From: Lachnospiraceae bacterium
Lineage (GTDB): Bacteria; Bacillota; Clostridia; Lachnospirales; Lachnospiraceae
Assembly: GCA_024684085.1 (NCBI GenBank)
Contig: JAIKXM010000026.1
Location: 19,647-83,646 of the forward strand
DNA: 64,000 nucleotides
Reading direction: 5' to 3'
Part shown: piece after piece, positions 53,241-60,995 of the stretch
Position numbering within the stretch: the first letter of the stretch is position 1
Layout: every line of letters starts with the position of its first letter
Made by a program: the position numbers and the translations under genes
Notes under the pieces: generated by a model
The model's database searches: none
What the model was told of the DNA's origin: nothing
Seen by the model: only the letters and a program-made list of their open reading frames with translations

Positions 53241-53996
53241 ATGAACAGTAGTGAATTGTGCGTAGTATATGAGGGTGACGAATACAGGGAGCGTGCCGTG
53301 GCACTTGCCGAACATCTTGGTGTTGCACTCCGATCGGTGGCAGATACCCGCTTAAGGCTTATCCTTAATTCAGAGGGTTTAAGCCTGTCGGATGGTGAAC
53401 TCTTTATGCGAGGAGATTATTCCTCCATGAAAAAAAGACTGACATTGAATAACCTTCGCACCGAGATGTTAGTCAGGGCGACAACGATCAGGAATGCGGT
53501 GACTCCTCCGCTTATCATGGATGCGACGGCAGGGATGGGAGAAGATTCACTTTTACTTGCGGCCGCAGGTTATGAGGTCATCTTGTGTGAATATAATCCG
53601 GTGATAGCAGCTCTTCTTGACGATACACTTATCAGGATGAGACAGGATGAGGATCTTCGAAAGACAGTATCAAGAATGCATCTTGCGGAAGGTAACTGTA
53701 TCGATATCCTTAATTCACAGGAGATAATAAGCAGACCGCCGGATATCATATATCTTGATCCGATGTTTCCAAAGAGGCAGAAAAGCGGACTTATCAAGAA
53801 GAAGTTCCAGTTATTGCAACAGCTTGAAGCTCCGGAGGAAGACGGAGGACGTATGCTTGAGGCTGCTATGGAAAGAGCGTTAAAGCGGATAGTGATCAAG
53901 CGACCGGCCAAGGCTCCTTACCTTGGAGATATCAAACCGGACTATTCTATCAAAGGAAGTTCTGTCAGGTATGACTGCATTAATCTGATCAGATAG
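53241..53996 (+). CDS. rsmJ: 16S rRNA (guanine(1516)-N(2))-methyltransferase (RsmJ-like)
   Basis: A SAM-dependent class I methyltransferase of 251 residues. MDATAGMGEDSLLLAAAGYEV is motif I; IIYLDPMFPKRQKSGLIKKKFQLLQQL carries the catalytic DPMF motif, which is distinctive for RsmJ. The N-terminal 80 residues resemble the small RsmJ cap. It acts in the cytoplasm on 16S rRNA. It stands alone after a 121 bp gap with no clear promoter and ends before a good terminator. Confidence 0.88.
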   Translation: MNSSELCVVYEGDEYRERAVALAEHLGVALRSVADTRLRLILNSEGLSLSDGELFMRGDYSSMKKRLTLNNLRTEMLVRATTIRNAVTPPLIMDATAGMGEDSLLLAAAGYEVILCEYNPVIAALLDDTLIRMRQDEDLRKTVSRMHLAEGNCIDILNSQEIISRPPDIIYLDPMFPKRQKSGLIKKKFQLLQQLEAPEEDGGRMLEAAMERALKRIVIKRPAKAPYLGDIKPDYSIKGSSVRYDCINLIR

Positions 53997-54027
53997 TTCG
54001 GCGGACTTAATATGGATATTAAATGCG

Positions 54028-54057
54028 CAGATGGCTTCTAAATGGCCATCTGTTTTT
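54028..54057 (+). terminator. Intrinsic terminator after rsmJ
   Basis: CAGATGGC / GCCATCTG stem (54028-54035 with 54045-54052) followed by TTTTT. It separates rsmJ from the AIM24/ExbB-like operon. Confidence 0.88.
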
Positions 54058-54087
54058 GACCTTTTACACCTAATATCAGTGTATGCG

Positions 54088-54096
54088 TGGTATAAT
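54088..54096 (+). promoter_or_regulatory. Extended -10 promoter of the AIM24-ExbB/ExbD-like operon
   Basis: TGGTATAAT with TATAAT at 54091-54096; no consensus -35 box lies 16-18 bp upstream. It is 34 bp before the AIM24 start and just after a terminator, so it should be the operon promoter. Confidence 0.6.
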
Positions 54097-54129
54097 AAAA
54101 AAGGTGAGTTTTGGGAAACGGAGGGGAAT

Positions 54130-54927
54130 ATGATCACAACTAATCTGTTTGAATCATCAGCTGCCAAAAAGTTATCAGCGCAAAAAGGTATATTCTCGGT
54201 AGTTGAATACGAGAGGGATCTTTCGGTTGAGCCCGAGATGGCACAGATAGCCTACTTTGCATCCAAGATGGATGTTCGCAAGAGACAGCTTATTGCTCAA
54301 CTTCAAGATGACATAGGTGTCATATCGCAAAAGGGAAGAATGCAACTGATGCTGGGCGATATTCAGGCTCAGACCGATGTCAGGAATGTCGGCAGGCTGA
54401 TCAAGAATATCGTGGGAAGTTCGGTTACGGGCGAGACAGCCATTAAGCCGTTATATACGGGAGACGGTATTCTGGTACTGGAACCCAGCTTCCGTTATGT
54501 GATACTTGAAGATCTTAAGGAATGGCAGAGTGGGATGGTAATAGAGGACGGTATGTTCCTTGCCTGCTATGACAGTGTCGAGATCAAGGTTGAAGCGCGT
54601 AAGACCATATCTTCAGCGGCTTTGGGCGGGGAAGGCCTGTTCAATACGAGGCTTATCGGAGAAGGCATTGTGGCGCTTGAGAGTCCGGTTCCGAGGAGTG
54701 AGCTGATAGAAGTTACGCTTGATGACGATGTTATCAAGATCGACGGCAATATGGCGATAGCATGGTCGTCGGATCTGGCGTTCACGGTCGAGAGGACGAC
54801 TCCGACACTTGTGGGTTCGGTGGCTTCCGGCGAAGGGCTTGTCAACACCTACAGGGGAAGCGGTAAAGTGCTCATAGCACCGGTACTTAAGAATAAGGGT
54901 ATACCGAGCCCGTCCAATAAGAAGTAG
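54130..54927 (+). CDS. AIM24-family protein
   Basis: A 265-residue soluble protein. Residues of about 80-255 match the AIM24 beta-sandwich: GDIQAQTD, GSSVTGETAIKPLYTGDGILVLEPSF, SAALGGEGLFNTRLIGEGIVALESPVP and ERTTPTLVGSVASGEGLVNTYRGSG. The first 75 residues (FSVVEYERDLSVEP...) are extra. AIM24 proteins are scaffold-like; in mitochondria Aim24 affects inner-membrane organisation, while bacterial roles are little known. ATG 54130 follows GGAGGGG. It heads the run of ExbB/ExbD-like genes. Confidence 0.9.
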   Translation: MITTNLFESSAAKKLSAQKGIFSVVEYERDLSVEPEMAQIAYFASKMDVRKRQLIAQLQDDIGVISQKGRMQLMLGDIQAQTDVRNVGRLIKNIVGSSVTGETAIKPLYTGDGILVLEPSFRYVILEDLKEWQSGMVIEDGMFLACYDSVEIKVEARKTISSAALGGEGLFNTRLIGEGIVALESPVPRSELIEVTLDDDVIKIDGNMAIAWSSDLAFTVERTTPTLVGSVASGEGLVNTYRGSGKVLIAPVLKNKGIPSPSNKK

Positions 54928-55023
54928 ATATAAGAATAGAACTGCTTAAAGTATTATCGGCATAGATAACCTGATGGCATAATGTGATCAGGCTGTGACT
55001 ATTTAATTATAGGAGAGACGAAA

Positions 55024-55587
55024 GTGATAGTAATTGATTTTTTGAAAAACATGAGCGCATTTGAGTGGATTTTTGACGGCCTTATACTTATATGGTCTGT
55101 CACGATCATCAAGAAACTGAGTGAGGTTAAGAATCATTTATTCAAGATCGAGAAGGATACGGATAAGGCTTACCAGAGTACAAAGGGAGAGGTAAGCGTT
55201 GATGTCGAAGGTAATATAGACAGACCGGTTTCGCATAAATTCAACAAACGTAAGCATGATCCTGTTAGAAAAGAGTTTAGCGAGCAGGTGGTTAAATACA
55301 TCAAGTGGGCAGGCTTTATATCTACCCTTCCTCTTGCAGGTCTTTTGGGAACGGTGCTTGGACTCATACCGGGACTGATGGCAGTTAAGGATCAGAATTT
55401 CGATGCCTTGTATTCATCTCTGTCTACGGCTCTGAGTTCAACAGTCATCGGCCTGGTGGCTTCCCTTGTGTTGAAGATCTATGCTTCTACAGGGCCGGAT
55501 GCACAGCTTAATAAGGTTGAACTGTTGTTTGATGAGATCGACAGATTATATGACGAAGCGATCTCACTTGAGAACATTAAAAAATAG
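55024..55587 (+). CDS. MotA/TolQ/ExbB-type proton channel protein
   Basis: A 187-residue protein with three membrane segments: about 11-30 (FEWIFDGLILIWSVTII), 92-118 (FISTLPLAGLLGTVLGLIPGLMA) and 128-153 (SSLSTALSSTVIGLVASLVLKIY). The second and third carry the family pattern P-GLLGTV-G and STALSSTVIG that line the proton path in TolQ/ExbB/MotA. A cytoplasmic loop of about 60 basic residues lies between the first two. The start is GTG 55024 with AGGAGA upstream. The ExbD-like gene follows 66 bp later. Such a channel in an organism without outer membrane is unusual. Confidence 0.88.
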   Translation: MIVIDFLKNMSAFEWIFDGLILIWSVTIIKKLSEVKNHLFKIEKDTDKAYQSTKGEVSVDVEGNIDRPVSHKFNKRKHDPVRKEFSEQVVKYIKWAGFISTLPLAGLLGTVLGLIPGLMAVKDQNFDALYSSLSTALSSTVIGLVASLVLKIYASTGPDAQLNKVELLFDEIDRLYDEAISLENIKK

Positions 55588-55614
55588 GGGAGATTTTTTT
55601 GCACGGCATTATAA

Positions 55615-55630
55615 AAACGGACATCCGACG
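55615..55630 (+). repeat. 16 bp motif shared with the frr leader
   Basis: AAACGGACATCCGACG, identical to the core of both units of the 60 bp duplication before frr (44632 and 44692), follows a T-run here too. It lies 24 bp before the ExbD-like start codon. Confidence 0.7.
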
Positions 55631-55653
55631 GTAATATAGAGGAGCTTTACAGC

Positions 55654-56181
55654 ATGAAGAAATGGAACAAAAGAGGAGTGGGCGAGATAGACCTGACTCC
55701 CTTATTGGATGTTATCTTTATAGTTCTGATGGTAGTGATGTGCCAGCAGTCGCTCAGCGCACAGACAACTCAGGAAGAGATCGATAAGCTTACTACAGAA
55801 CTTGAAGAGGCAGTAGATGACAGTGAGTTTTATAAGGATCAGCTTGGTAATTATGAGAATGCCGATCAGCTGGTTGCGTATGTCACGCTCTACGCGGATT
55901 ACGAGACTGATGATCCGGCGACCAGACATGTCAGGCTGGCATATAACAGTGATATTGCATTCGAAGAGATCGAGATAACACCTGAGAAAGAAGAGACTGC
56001 TTATGGTGATATCAAAGACGAGCTTGTTGCATTTTTGACAGATCATAAGGAGATACCGGTTCTTATCACACTTAATGAGAATCGTATCTTATACAGGGAT
56101 CAGAAGAAGATGACTGCATTATTTGATGAACTTGATGAAGAATATGAGAATTTCTATGTATCAGGAAAGCAGGAAGAGTGA
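55654..56181 (+). CDS. ExbD/TolR-like protein
   Basis: A 175-residue protein with the ExbD topology: short basic N-terminus, one membrane helix (about residues 15-33) and an outer domain. GEIDLTPLLDVIFIVLMVV matches the ExbD/TolR signature, and Asp19 corresponds to the essential membrane aspartate that drives the motor. A coiled-coil (TQEEIDKLTTELEEAVDD) follows the membrane segment, then an ExbD-like domain ending IPVLITLNENRILYRDQKKMTALFDEL. It should pair with the channel protein encoded upstream. The stop overlaps the next start. Confidence 0.88.
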   Translation: MKKWNKRGVGEIDLTPLLDVIFIVLMVVMCQQSLSAQTTQEEIDKLTTELEEAVDDSEFYKDQLGNYENADQLVAYVTLYADYETDDPATRHVRLAYNSDIAFEEIEITPEKEETAYGDIKDELVAFLTDHKEIPVLITLNENRILYRDQKKMTALFDELDEEYENFYVSGKQEE

Positions 56182-56699
56182 TGAATATCAGTAATAATAT
56201 TGTGATAATTGCGGTTGTTATAGCCGTGCTCCTGTTACTGCTTAAGATCATGTGGCCTAAGGATGACGCTCTCCACAGGAATATGGGAGCCGGGTTCGTT
56301 AAGTTCATTCTCTTTGTGCTGGTGATAGCGATCATCATATGTTTACTGATAGGCGTTAAGATCGTAAGGAACAGTATTGGGGATCTGACAACGGATTACG
56401 ATAAGCAACAGGATGCTTCAATCACCCCTAATCCCAAAGCGGACGAAGAAATCAGGCAGGGAGAACTTACTGTCAGCGTAAGGCTTAATAAGATAGTGAT
56501 CGGCGGACAGGAATATGAAGAGGTGTCTGAGGCAAGAGGCGTGATAGAAGAGGCTGTGGCAGCAGGCAGTAAGATAACAGTTATAGATGAGTATGCGCTG
56601 GCTTCCACGTATAATGAGCTGATCGATGCGATCACTTCAATGAATGTGGATCGAACGGATATTGAGGAAAAGGAGACCGGGTACTTTGAACAGGAATAA
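56181..56699 (+). CDS. Membrane protein with an ExbD-like outer domain (no conserved aspartate)
   Basis: Two membrane segments (about 6-26 and 38-60) precede an outer domain of about 110 residues. VSVRLNKIVIGGQEYEEV, then SKITVIDEYALASTYNELIDAITSMNV, resembles the ExbD outer domain (a beta strand pair followed by a helix), but neither membrane segment carries an ExbD-type aspartate in the expected place. ATG 56181 shares a TGATG junction with the preceding gene. The relation to ExbD is by pattern only and is inference. Confidence 0.7.
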   Translation: MNISNNIVIIAVVIAVLLLLLKIMWPKDDALHRNMGAGFVKFILFVLVIAIIICLLIGVKIVRNSIGDLTTDYDKQQDASITPNPKADEEIRQGELTVSVRLNKIVIGGQEYEEVSEARGVIEEAVAAGSKITVIDEYALASTYNELIDAITSMNVDRTDIEEKETGYFEQE

Positions 56700-57171
56700 G
56701 CGTACTAAGATGATCCTGATCATTGGAATATTGGTGGCTGAGGCAGTTCTCACAGGCGCAGGCATTTTTTCAGTAGGATTAAGAAATGTTGATGAGAGAG
56801 GCAATCGGCTGGTGAAGATAGATTCGCTGATAGGCGGGAGCGGTATGCCGAATATGTCGGATATCCCGAATGTCGAGGAAGAACCGGATGAGCCGATAGA
56901 TAAGCAGGATGATGATCCCAATGTGGATAACAGGGATGAGACTTCGGATGAACCTAATAATGCTTCCGTTACAATAAGGGTCAGAGGGACTAAGGTGTAC
57001 ATCAATGAAAGCCTTGTCTCGGGAGGACCGTTTGAGAGTAGATTCCCGACGGTGTATGACGGAAAGGGTGATGTTATCATCATGGATGACTATGCCGATT
57101 ACAGGGTGTACAGGTCAATATTGGATTATCTTAATAAACAGGGTGTGAAACCTAAAGAAAGGCAATCATGA
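56686..57171 (+). CDS. Signal-anchored protein with an ExbD-like outer domain
   Basis: A 161-residue protein: one N-terminal membrane segment (about residues 9-28), a 60-residue acidic, proline-rich linker (EEEPDEPIDKQDDDPNVDN) and a compact C-terminal domain, VTIRVRGTKVYINESLV to VIIMDDYADYRVYRSILDYLNKQGV, that looks like the preceding gene's domain and like ExbD. TTG 56686 has GGAG about 9 bases upstream; ATG 56710 is the alternative. It overlaps both neighbours. Confidence 0.7.
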   Translation: MNRNKRTKMILIIGILVAEAVLTGAGIFSVGLRNVDERGNRLVKIDSLIGGSGMPNMSDIPNVEEEPDEPIDKQDDDPNVDNRDETSDEPNNASVTIRVRGTKVYINESLVSGGPFESRFPTVYDGKGDVIIMDDYADYRVYRSILDYLNKQGVKPKERQS

Positions 57172-58175
57172 AGCAGGGAAAAGCATGGAGAATAGCAGTG
57201 ATCCTGCCATTTCTCATGATATTCCTCACGGGATCGATCTTCTCGATGGGGGTTCCGAAACTGAATATGGATAAAAGACCGGTCTATGAGCGCTGTGCCG
57301 TCGACAGGGTTGCCGATGCTGCGAAAGAGAACTATTCTAATGCGGAGTCTGTGTATAAAGACAGGGATATTGTGGCAACAGGCATTGTTAAGAGTATTGC
57401 CAAAGATCAGAAGTCTCTGACGGTCAATTTCGATGGAGTTAATGTGGCAGTTGGTGTCAGCGACAAATCTTCAGTTATCGCATTGAAGGCCGGCGAAGGG
57501 GTTACTGTATACGGTAAGCTTAAGTTCGATAAGAAAGACAGCCGGGTATGGATCAGTGCGGATCATCTGAACAAAGATGCCATGAAGCTAAAGAAGGATC
57601 ATTATATCTACGGCGGAAAGAGTTATAAGGACAGCAACAGTGTCAGTGTATCGATGGTTGACGATCGCATAACATATAAGATTCCTTATACCTGGACTTA
57701 TACCGAGGTGGCGGAAGAGGATTATGCGAAGATCTTCAATGACACTATCTTCAGCGATAAGGTGGGGAAGTGTTATTACATCAATGGTCTGAACGGAAGT
57801 AAGACTCCGGAAGTCTTTTGTATCTTTTACTTCAACAATAATAAGTTTTTGGAAAAGAGCGGAGACAGGGATAAGACTTACGATATAGAGAAGAGCATAA
57901 TCAATAATATCTGCCCTAAGGAGAAGTTCAGACTCTATGAACTTGCGACATGGGACTTCCCGACTGAGCAGAGTACGTCATCGAAGGGACTTAAGTTCGA
58001 TCATTATGTTGCCAATTATGACAATTACAGGGCGGAATTTGCCTTTACAAGGGTAAAAGGAAAGGATAATAACGATAACGGCGGTCTTGTTGTAGCCATT
58101 CATCTGTATGATGATGACTCTATTGAGCCGGATGATGTGTTGTATGTTCTGGATTCTATTCAGATCGGTAAGTGA
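57168..58175 (+). CDS. Secreted protein with an OB-fold (tRNA_anti-like) domain
   Basis: A 335-residue protein starting with a signal peptide or anchor (about residues 8-28). Residues of about 45-125 resemble the tRNA_anti-like OB-fold domain of secreted firmicute proteins: NAESVYKDRDIVATGIVKSI, then VNFDGVNVAVGVSD and GEGVTVYGKLKF. The remaining 200 residues, rich in Tyr, Asp and Lys, are not recognised. An ATGA overlap couples it to the preceding gene. A terminator follows, so it ends the operon. It could be the outer partner or cargo of the ExbB/ExbD-like complex. Confidence 0.75.
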   Translation: MKQGKAWRIAVILPFLMIFLTGSIFSMGVPKLNMDKRPVYERCAVDRVADAAKENYSNAESVYKDRDIVATGIVKSIAKDQKSLTVNFDGVNVAVGVSDKSSVIALKAGEGVTVYGKLKFDKKDSRVWISADHLNKDAMKLKKDHYIYGGKSYKDSNSVSVSMVDDRITYKIPYTWTYTEVAEEDYAKIFNDTIFSDKVGKCYYINGLNGSKTPEVFCIFYFNNNKFLEKSGDRDKTYDIEKSIINNICPKEKFRLYELATWDFPTEQSTSSKGLKFDHYVANYDNYRAEFAFTRVKGKDNNDNGGLVVAIHLYDDDSIEPDDVLYVLDSIQIGK

Positions 58176-58211
58176 TATATCAAGGCGGTAAAGGGCTTGA
58201 GTGAAAAGCTT

Positions 58212-58248
58212 ATCCTCCCCTGAAAATCGCAGTGGGAGTATGTTTTTT
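58212..58248 (+). terminator. Probable terminator of the ExbB/ExbD-like operon
   Basis: ATCCTCCC / GGGAGTAT stem (one mismatch) followed by GTTTTTTAC. It lies 36 bp after the last gene. Confidence 0.6.
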
Positions 58249-58260
58249 ACTTCCGTAATA

Positions 58261-58446
58261 GTTACTGTTCACAGGTATCTGTCCGCTACAGGAAATATAT
58301 TCACCGAAACGGCGCTCTCGCTCCGATGTGAGCGTAGCGGACACTAAGCTCGGCTTTGCCTCGCTAAGTGCCGACGCCCACATAGGCGTTTCTTGTGAAT
58401 ATATTTCCTGTAGCTATTTACAAAAACACGGGGTGTAAACAGTAGC
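58261..58446 (+). repeat. Repeat family B, copy 2 (MITE-like, full length)
   Basis: GTTACTGTTCAC at the left and GTAAACAGTAGC at the right form the outer ends; inner inverted repeats CTACAGGAAATATATTCAC (58286-58304) and GTGAATATATTTCCTGTAG (58395-58413) are perfect 19 bp complements. The core holds CCGATGTGAGCGTAGCGGA and GCCGACGCCCACATAGGCG hairpins. The element lies between the convergent plus-strand operon and hydG. Confidence 0.88.
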
Positions 58447-58459
58447 CATCTCCCGATCA

Positions 58460-59908
58460 TCAGAATCTGAAATCACGTCTGTCAGAGGATCTTATATCAT
58501 TGATATTCCGCGTGGCAATGTCTCTCACCTTATCATTGGGAATGTTCTTGAGTTCCTCTTCGATCATCCTGTATCCGGTCTCTTTCGTCTGCTCCGACGC
58601 ATAATCCTCCAGATATTCCGCAAGGGTCATCAGCGCATTGGGATGACAGCAATTCAGAATCTGTCCATTTTTGCAAAGACTCATAAAACGGTCACCCGTC
58701 CTGCCTTCTCTGTAGCAGGCGGTACAGAAAGAAGGTATATGGCCTGTCTCCATAAGCCAGCGAACGACTTCGTCCAGTGTTCGCTGATCGGATACATCGA
58801 ACTGCTCCGTATCGTGAGGTCTCTCTTCCTCAGTGTATCCGCCGACAGATGTACGCGATGCTCCACTCACCTGTGACACACCGACTCTTAACATCTTCCT
58901 GCGCACTTCCTCAGATTCCCTTGTAGAGACTATCATTCCGGTGTAAGGAACGGCAAGACGTATACATGCGGCGATCTTTGTAAAGGTCTCATCATCGATA
59001 CCGTTATCGAACATATCCGGATCGATATCATCCGCTCTCTTGACACGGGGCACACTTATGGTATGTGGTCCTACCCCATGCACCGCTTCCAGATGCTCGG
59101 CGTGCATTATAAGACCCGCGAACTCATACCTGTACATCTCAAGGCCAAACAGAACACCAAGTCCTACATCATCTATGCCGCCTTCCATGGCGCGATCCAT
59201 AGCCTCGGTATGATACGCATAATCATGCTTCGGTCCCGTGGGATGAAGCTTCTCATAGCTTTCCTTATGATAAGTCTCCTGAAAGAGTATATATGTGCCG
59301 ATGCCTGCATCCTTCAGTTTCTTATAGTTCTCAACCGTAGTTGCCGCGATATTGACATTGACACGCCTGATATCACCGTTTTTATGATGAACACTGTAGA
59401 TCGTCTTAATACAGTCAAGGATATATTCGATCGGGTTATTAACCGGATCCTCACCCGCTTCTATCGCAAGACGCTTATGTCCCATATCCTGAAGAGCTAT
59501 AACTTCCGCCCTGACCTCATCCTGCGTAAGCTTCTTCCTTGCGATATGCTTGTTCTTAAGATGATAAGGGCAATACAGACAACCGTTAACACAATAATTG
59601 GAGAGATACAGAGGCGCGAACAGCACGATCCTGTTTCCGTAAAAAGCCAGCTTGATCTCTTCCGCTATCTCATACATCCTCTCTATCTTTTCGGGTATCT
59701 CGCAGGCCAGGAGCACCGATGCCTCCCTGTGAGTCAGTCCCGAACAGGTACAGCCGTTACCGTTCTTCACCGGCCTTGCCTTTTCGAGTATCCTGTCGAT
59801 CAATTCGACATTATCTTTATTCTCCTGCGCATACTCAAGGGTTGCCCGGATCTCCTCATCATTAATGAATTCTTCCGCCTTTAATGATTTCGGATCATAT
59901 TTTGCCAT
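58460..59908 (-). CDS. hydG: [FeFe] hydrogenase H-cluster radical SAM maturase HydG
   Basis: HydG cleaves tyrosine to make the CO and cyanide ligands of the hydrogenase H-cluster. The radical SAM motif NYCVNGCLYC gives Cys106, Cys110 and Cys113; a second cluster site near the C-terminus uses Cys395 and Cys398 (FCTACYREG) with Cys420 or Cys421 (LNCCHPN). The 482 residues match the family. It is last in a hydF-hydE-hydG run and overlaps hydE by 14 bases. No hydrogenase structural gene lies in the window. Confidence 0.97.
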   Translation of the reverse strand: MAKYDPKSLKAEEFINDEEIRATLEYAQENKDNVELIDRILEKARPVKNGNGCTCSGLTHREASVLLACEIPEKIERMYEIAEEIKLAFYGNRIVLFAPLYLSNYCVNGCLYCPYHLKNKHIARKKLTQDEVRAEVIALQDMGHKRLAIEAGEDPVNNPIEYILDCIKTIYSVHHKNGDIRRVNVNIAATTVENYKKLKDAGIGTYILFQETYHKESYEKLHPTGPKHDYAYHTEAMDRAMEGGIDDVGLGVLFGLEMYRYEFAGLIMHAEHLEAVHGVGPHTISVPRVKRADDIDPDMFDNGIDDETFTKIAACIRLAVPYTGMIVSTRESEEVRRKMLRVGVSQVSGASRTSVGGYTEEERPHDTEQFDVSDQRTLDEVVRWLMETGHIPSFCTACYREGRTGDRFMSLCKNGQILNCCHPNALMTLAEYLEDYASEQTKETGYRMIEEELKNIPNDKVRDIATRNINDIRSSDRRDFRF

Positions 59909-60995
59909 TGTTGCATTTCTCCTCTGTGATTGTTTTTCTGACCCTCGGTGAATCTCCGCGATCGACGACCAGTCTGCAGCCGACCGCTTTTACTCGTTCC
60001 TCAAGGCATCCTCTGCACTGAGCCGACTCTTCACCGGTGCATATCTTATTATCATAAAGCTCATATTTTTTCCTTACTGATACGGGAGAAAGATTGGGCA
60101 TTACCACATTTGCTCCTGCCAGTATTCCCTTCTCCCTGCCCCCGTGATCAACAGTGCCCAGAGCCGTTGTGGCAGGCAGCAGCACATCCGGCAGCATCAG
60201 GCGTATCACGGACAACAGAAAAAGCGTCATCTCAAGACTTCCTGCAGACTCATCCTTAAAGGGCGTATTGCGGTGAGGAATAAAAGGTCCGATGCCGCAC
60301 ATCTCCGGCCGAAAGTCCCCGATAAATCTGAGGTCCTTCGCGATCGTTCCCGGCGTCTGGTATGGCGAACCGACCATGAAACCGCAGCCGACCTGATATC
60401 CTATATCCCTGAGATCTCTAAGACAGCGCATCCTGTTATCGAATGACATCTCCGCGGGATGTAATGATCCGTAATGCTTCCGATCAGCCGTCTCATGCCG
60501 CAGAAGATATCTGTCTGCCCCTGCATCAAACAGCGCCTTATAACTATCCCTGCTCCTCTCACCCATGGACAGGGTGACCGCACAATCCGGATAGAGTTCT
60601 TTAAGTGAAGCAACTATATCGCACAAGACATCATCAGTAAAAAAAGCATCCTCGCCGCCCTGTAATACAAAAGTCCGAAAACCGAGCTCATAACCTTCTC
60701 CGGCGCAGGAAATTATCTCTTCCTGCGTGAGTCGGTAGCGCTCGGCTAAACAGTTATCCCTTCTGATACCACAGTAGTAGCAGTTGTTTTTACATATGCT
60801 GCTTATCTCGATAAGGCCTCTCGTATAGATCGCATCCTGAAAAACAGCCTGCCTTTGCTTAGTTGCAAGCGACGCTATAAGCTCCCGCGCCTCCTCATCA
60901 CTTAAGACGATCAGCTGTTCAAACTCTTCCTCGGTAAGAAGCCTTTCTTCAGCAAGTTTTTCAATCAGTTCTTTCTCACGCTCCTGCATCTGCAT
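59895..60995 (-). CDS. hydE: [FeFe] hydrogenase H-cluster radical SAM maturase HydE
   Basis: HydE takes part in building the dithiolate-bridged di-iron subcluster. The radical SAM motif SICKNNCYYCGIR supplies Cys68, Cys72 and Cys75. LQGGEDAFF, the long TIM-barrel pattern, FIPHRNTPFKD and ICTGEESAQCRGC near the end agree with HydE. The 366-residue length is normal. It overlaps hydF by 20 bases and hydG by 14, which implies translational coupling. Confidence 0.95.
   Translation of the reverse strand: MQMQEREKELIEKLAEERLLTEEEFEQLIVLSDEEARELIASLATKQRQAVFQDAIYTRGLIEISSICKNNCYYCGIRRDNCLAERYRLTQEEIISCAGEGYELGFRTFVLQGGEDAFFTDDVLCDIVASLKELYPDCAVTLSMGERSRDSYKALFDAGADRYLLRHETADRKHYGSLHPAEMSFDNRMRCLRDLRDIGYQVGCGFMVGSPYQTPGTIAKDLRFIGDFRPEMCGIGPFIPHRNTPFKDESAGSLEMTLFLLSVIRLMLPDVLLPATTALGTVDHGGREKGILAGANVVMPNLSPVSVRKKYELYDNKICTGEESAQCRGCLEERVKAVGCRLVVDRGDSPRVRKTITEEKCNNGKI

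Noticed and set aside
59063..59884. A 273-codon open frame on the plus strand opposite hydG
   Set aside because: hydG is certain from its cluster motifs; the opposite frame gives no recognisable protein and has no ribosome site.
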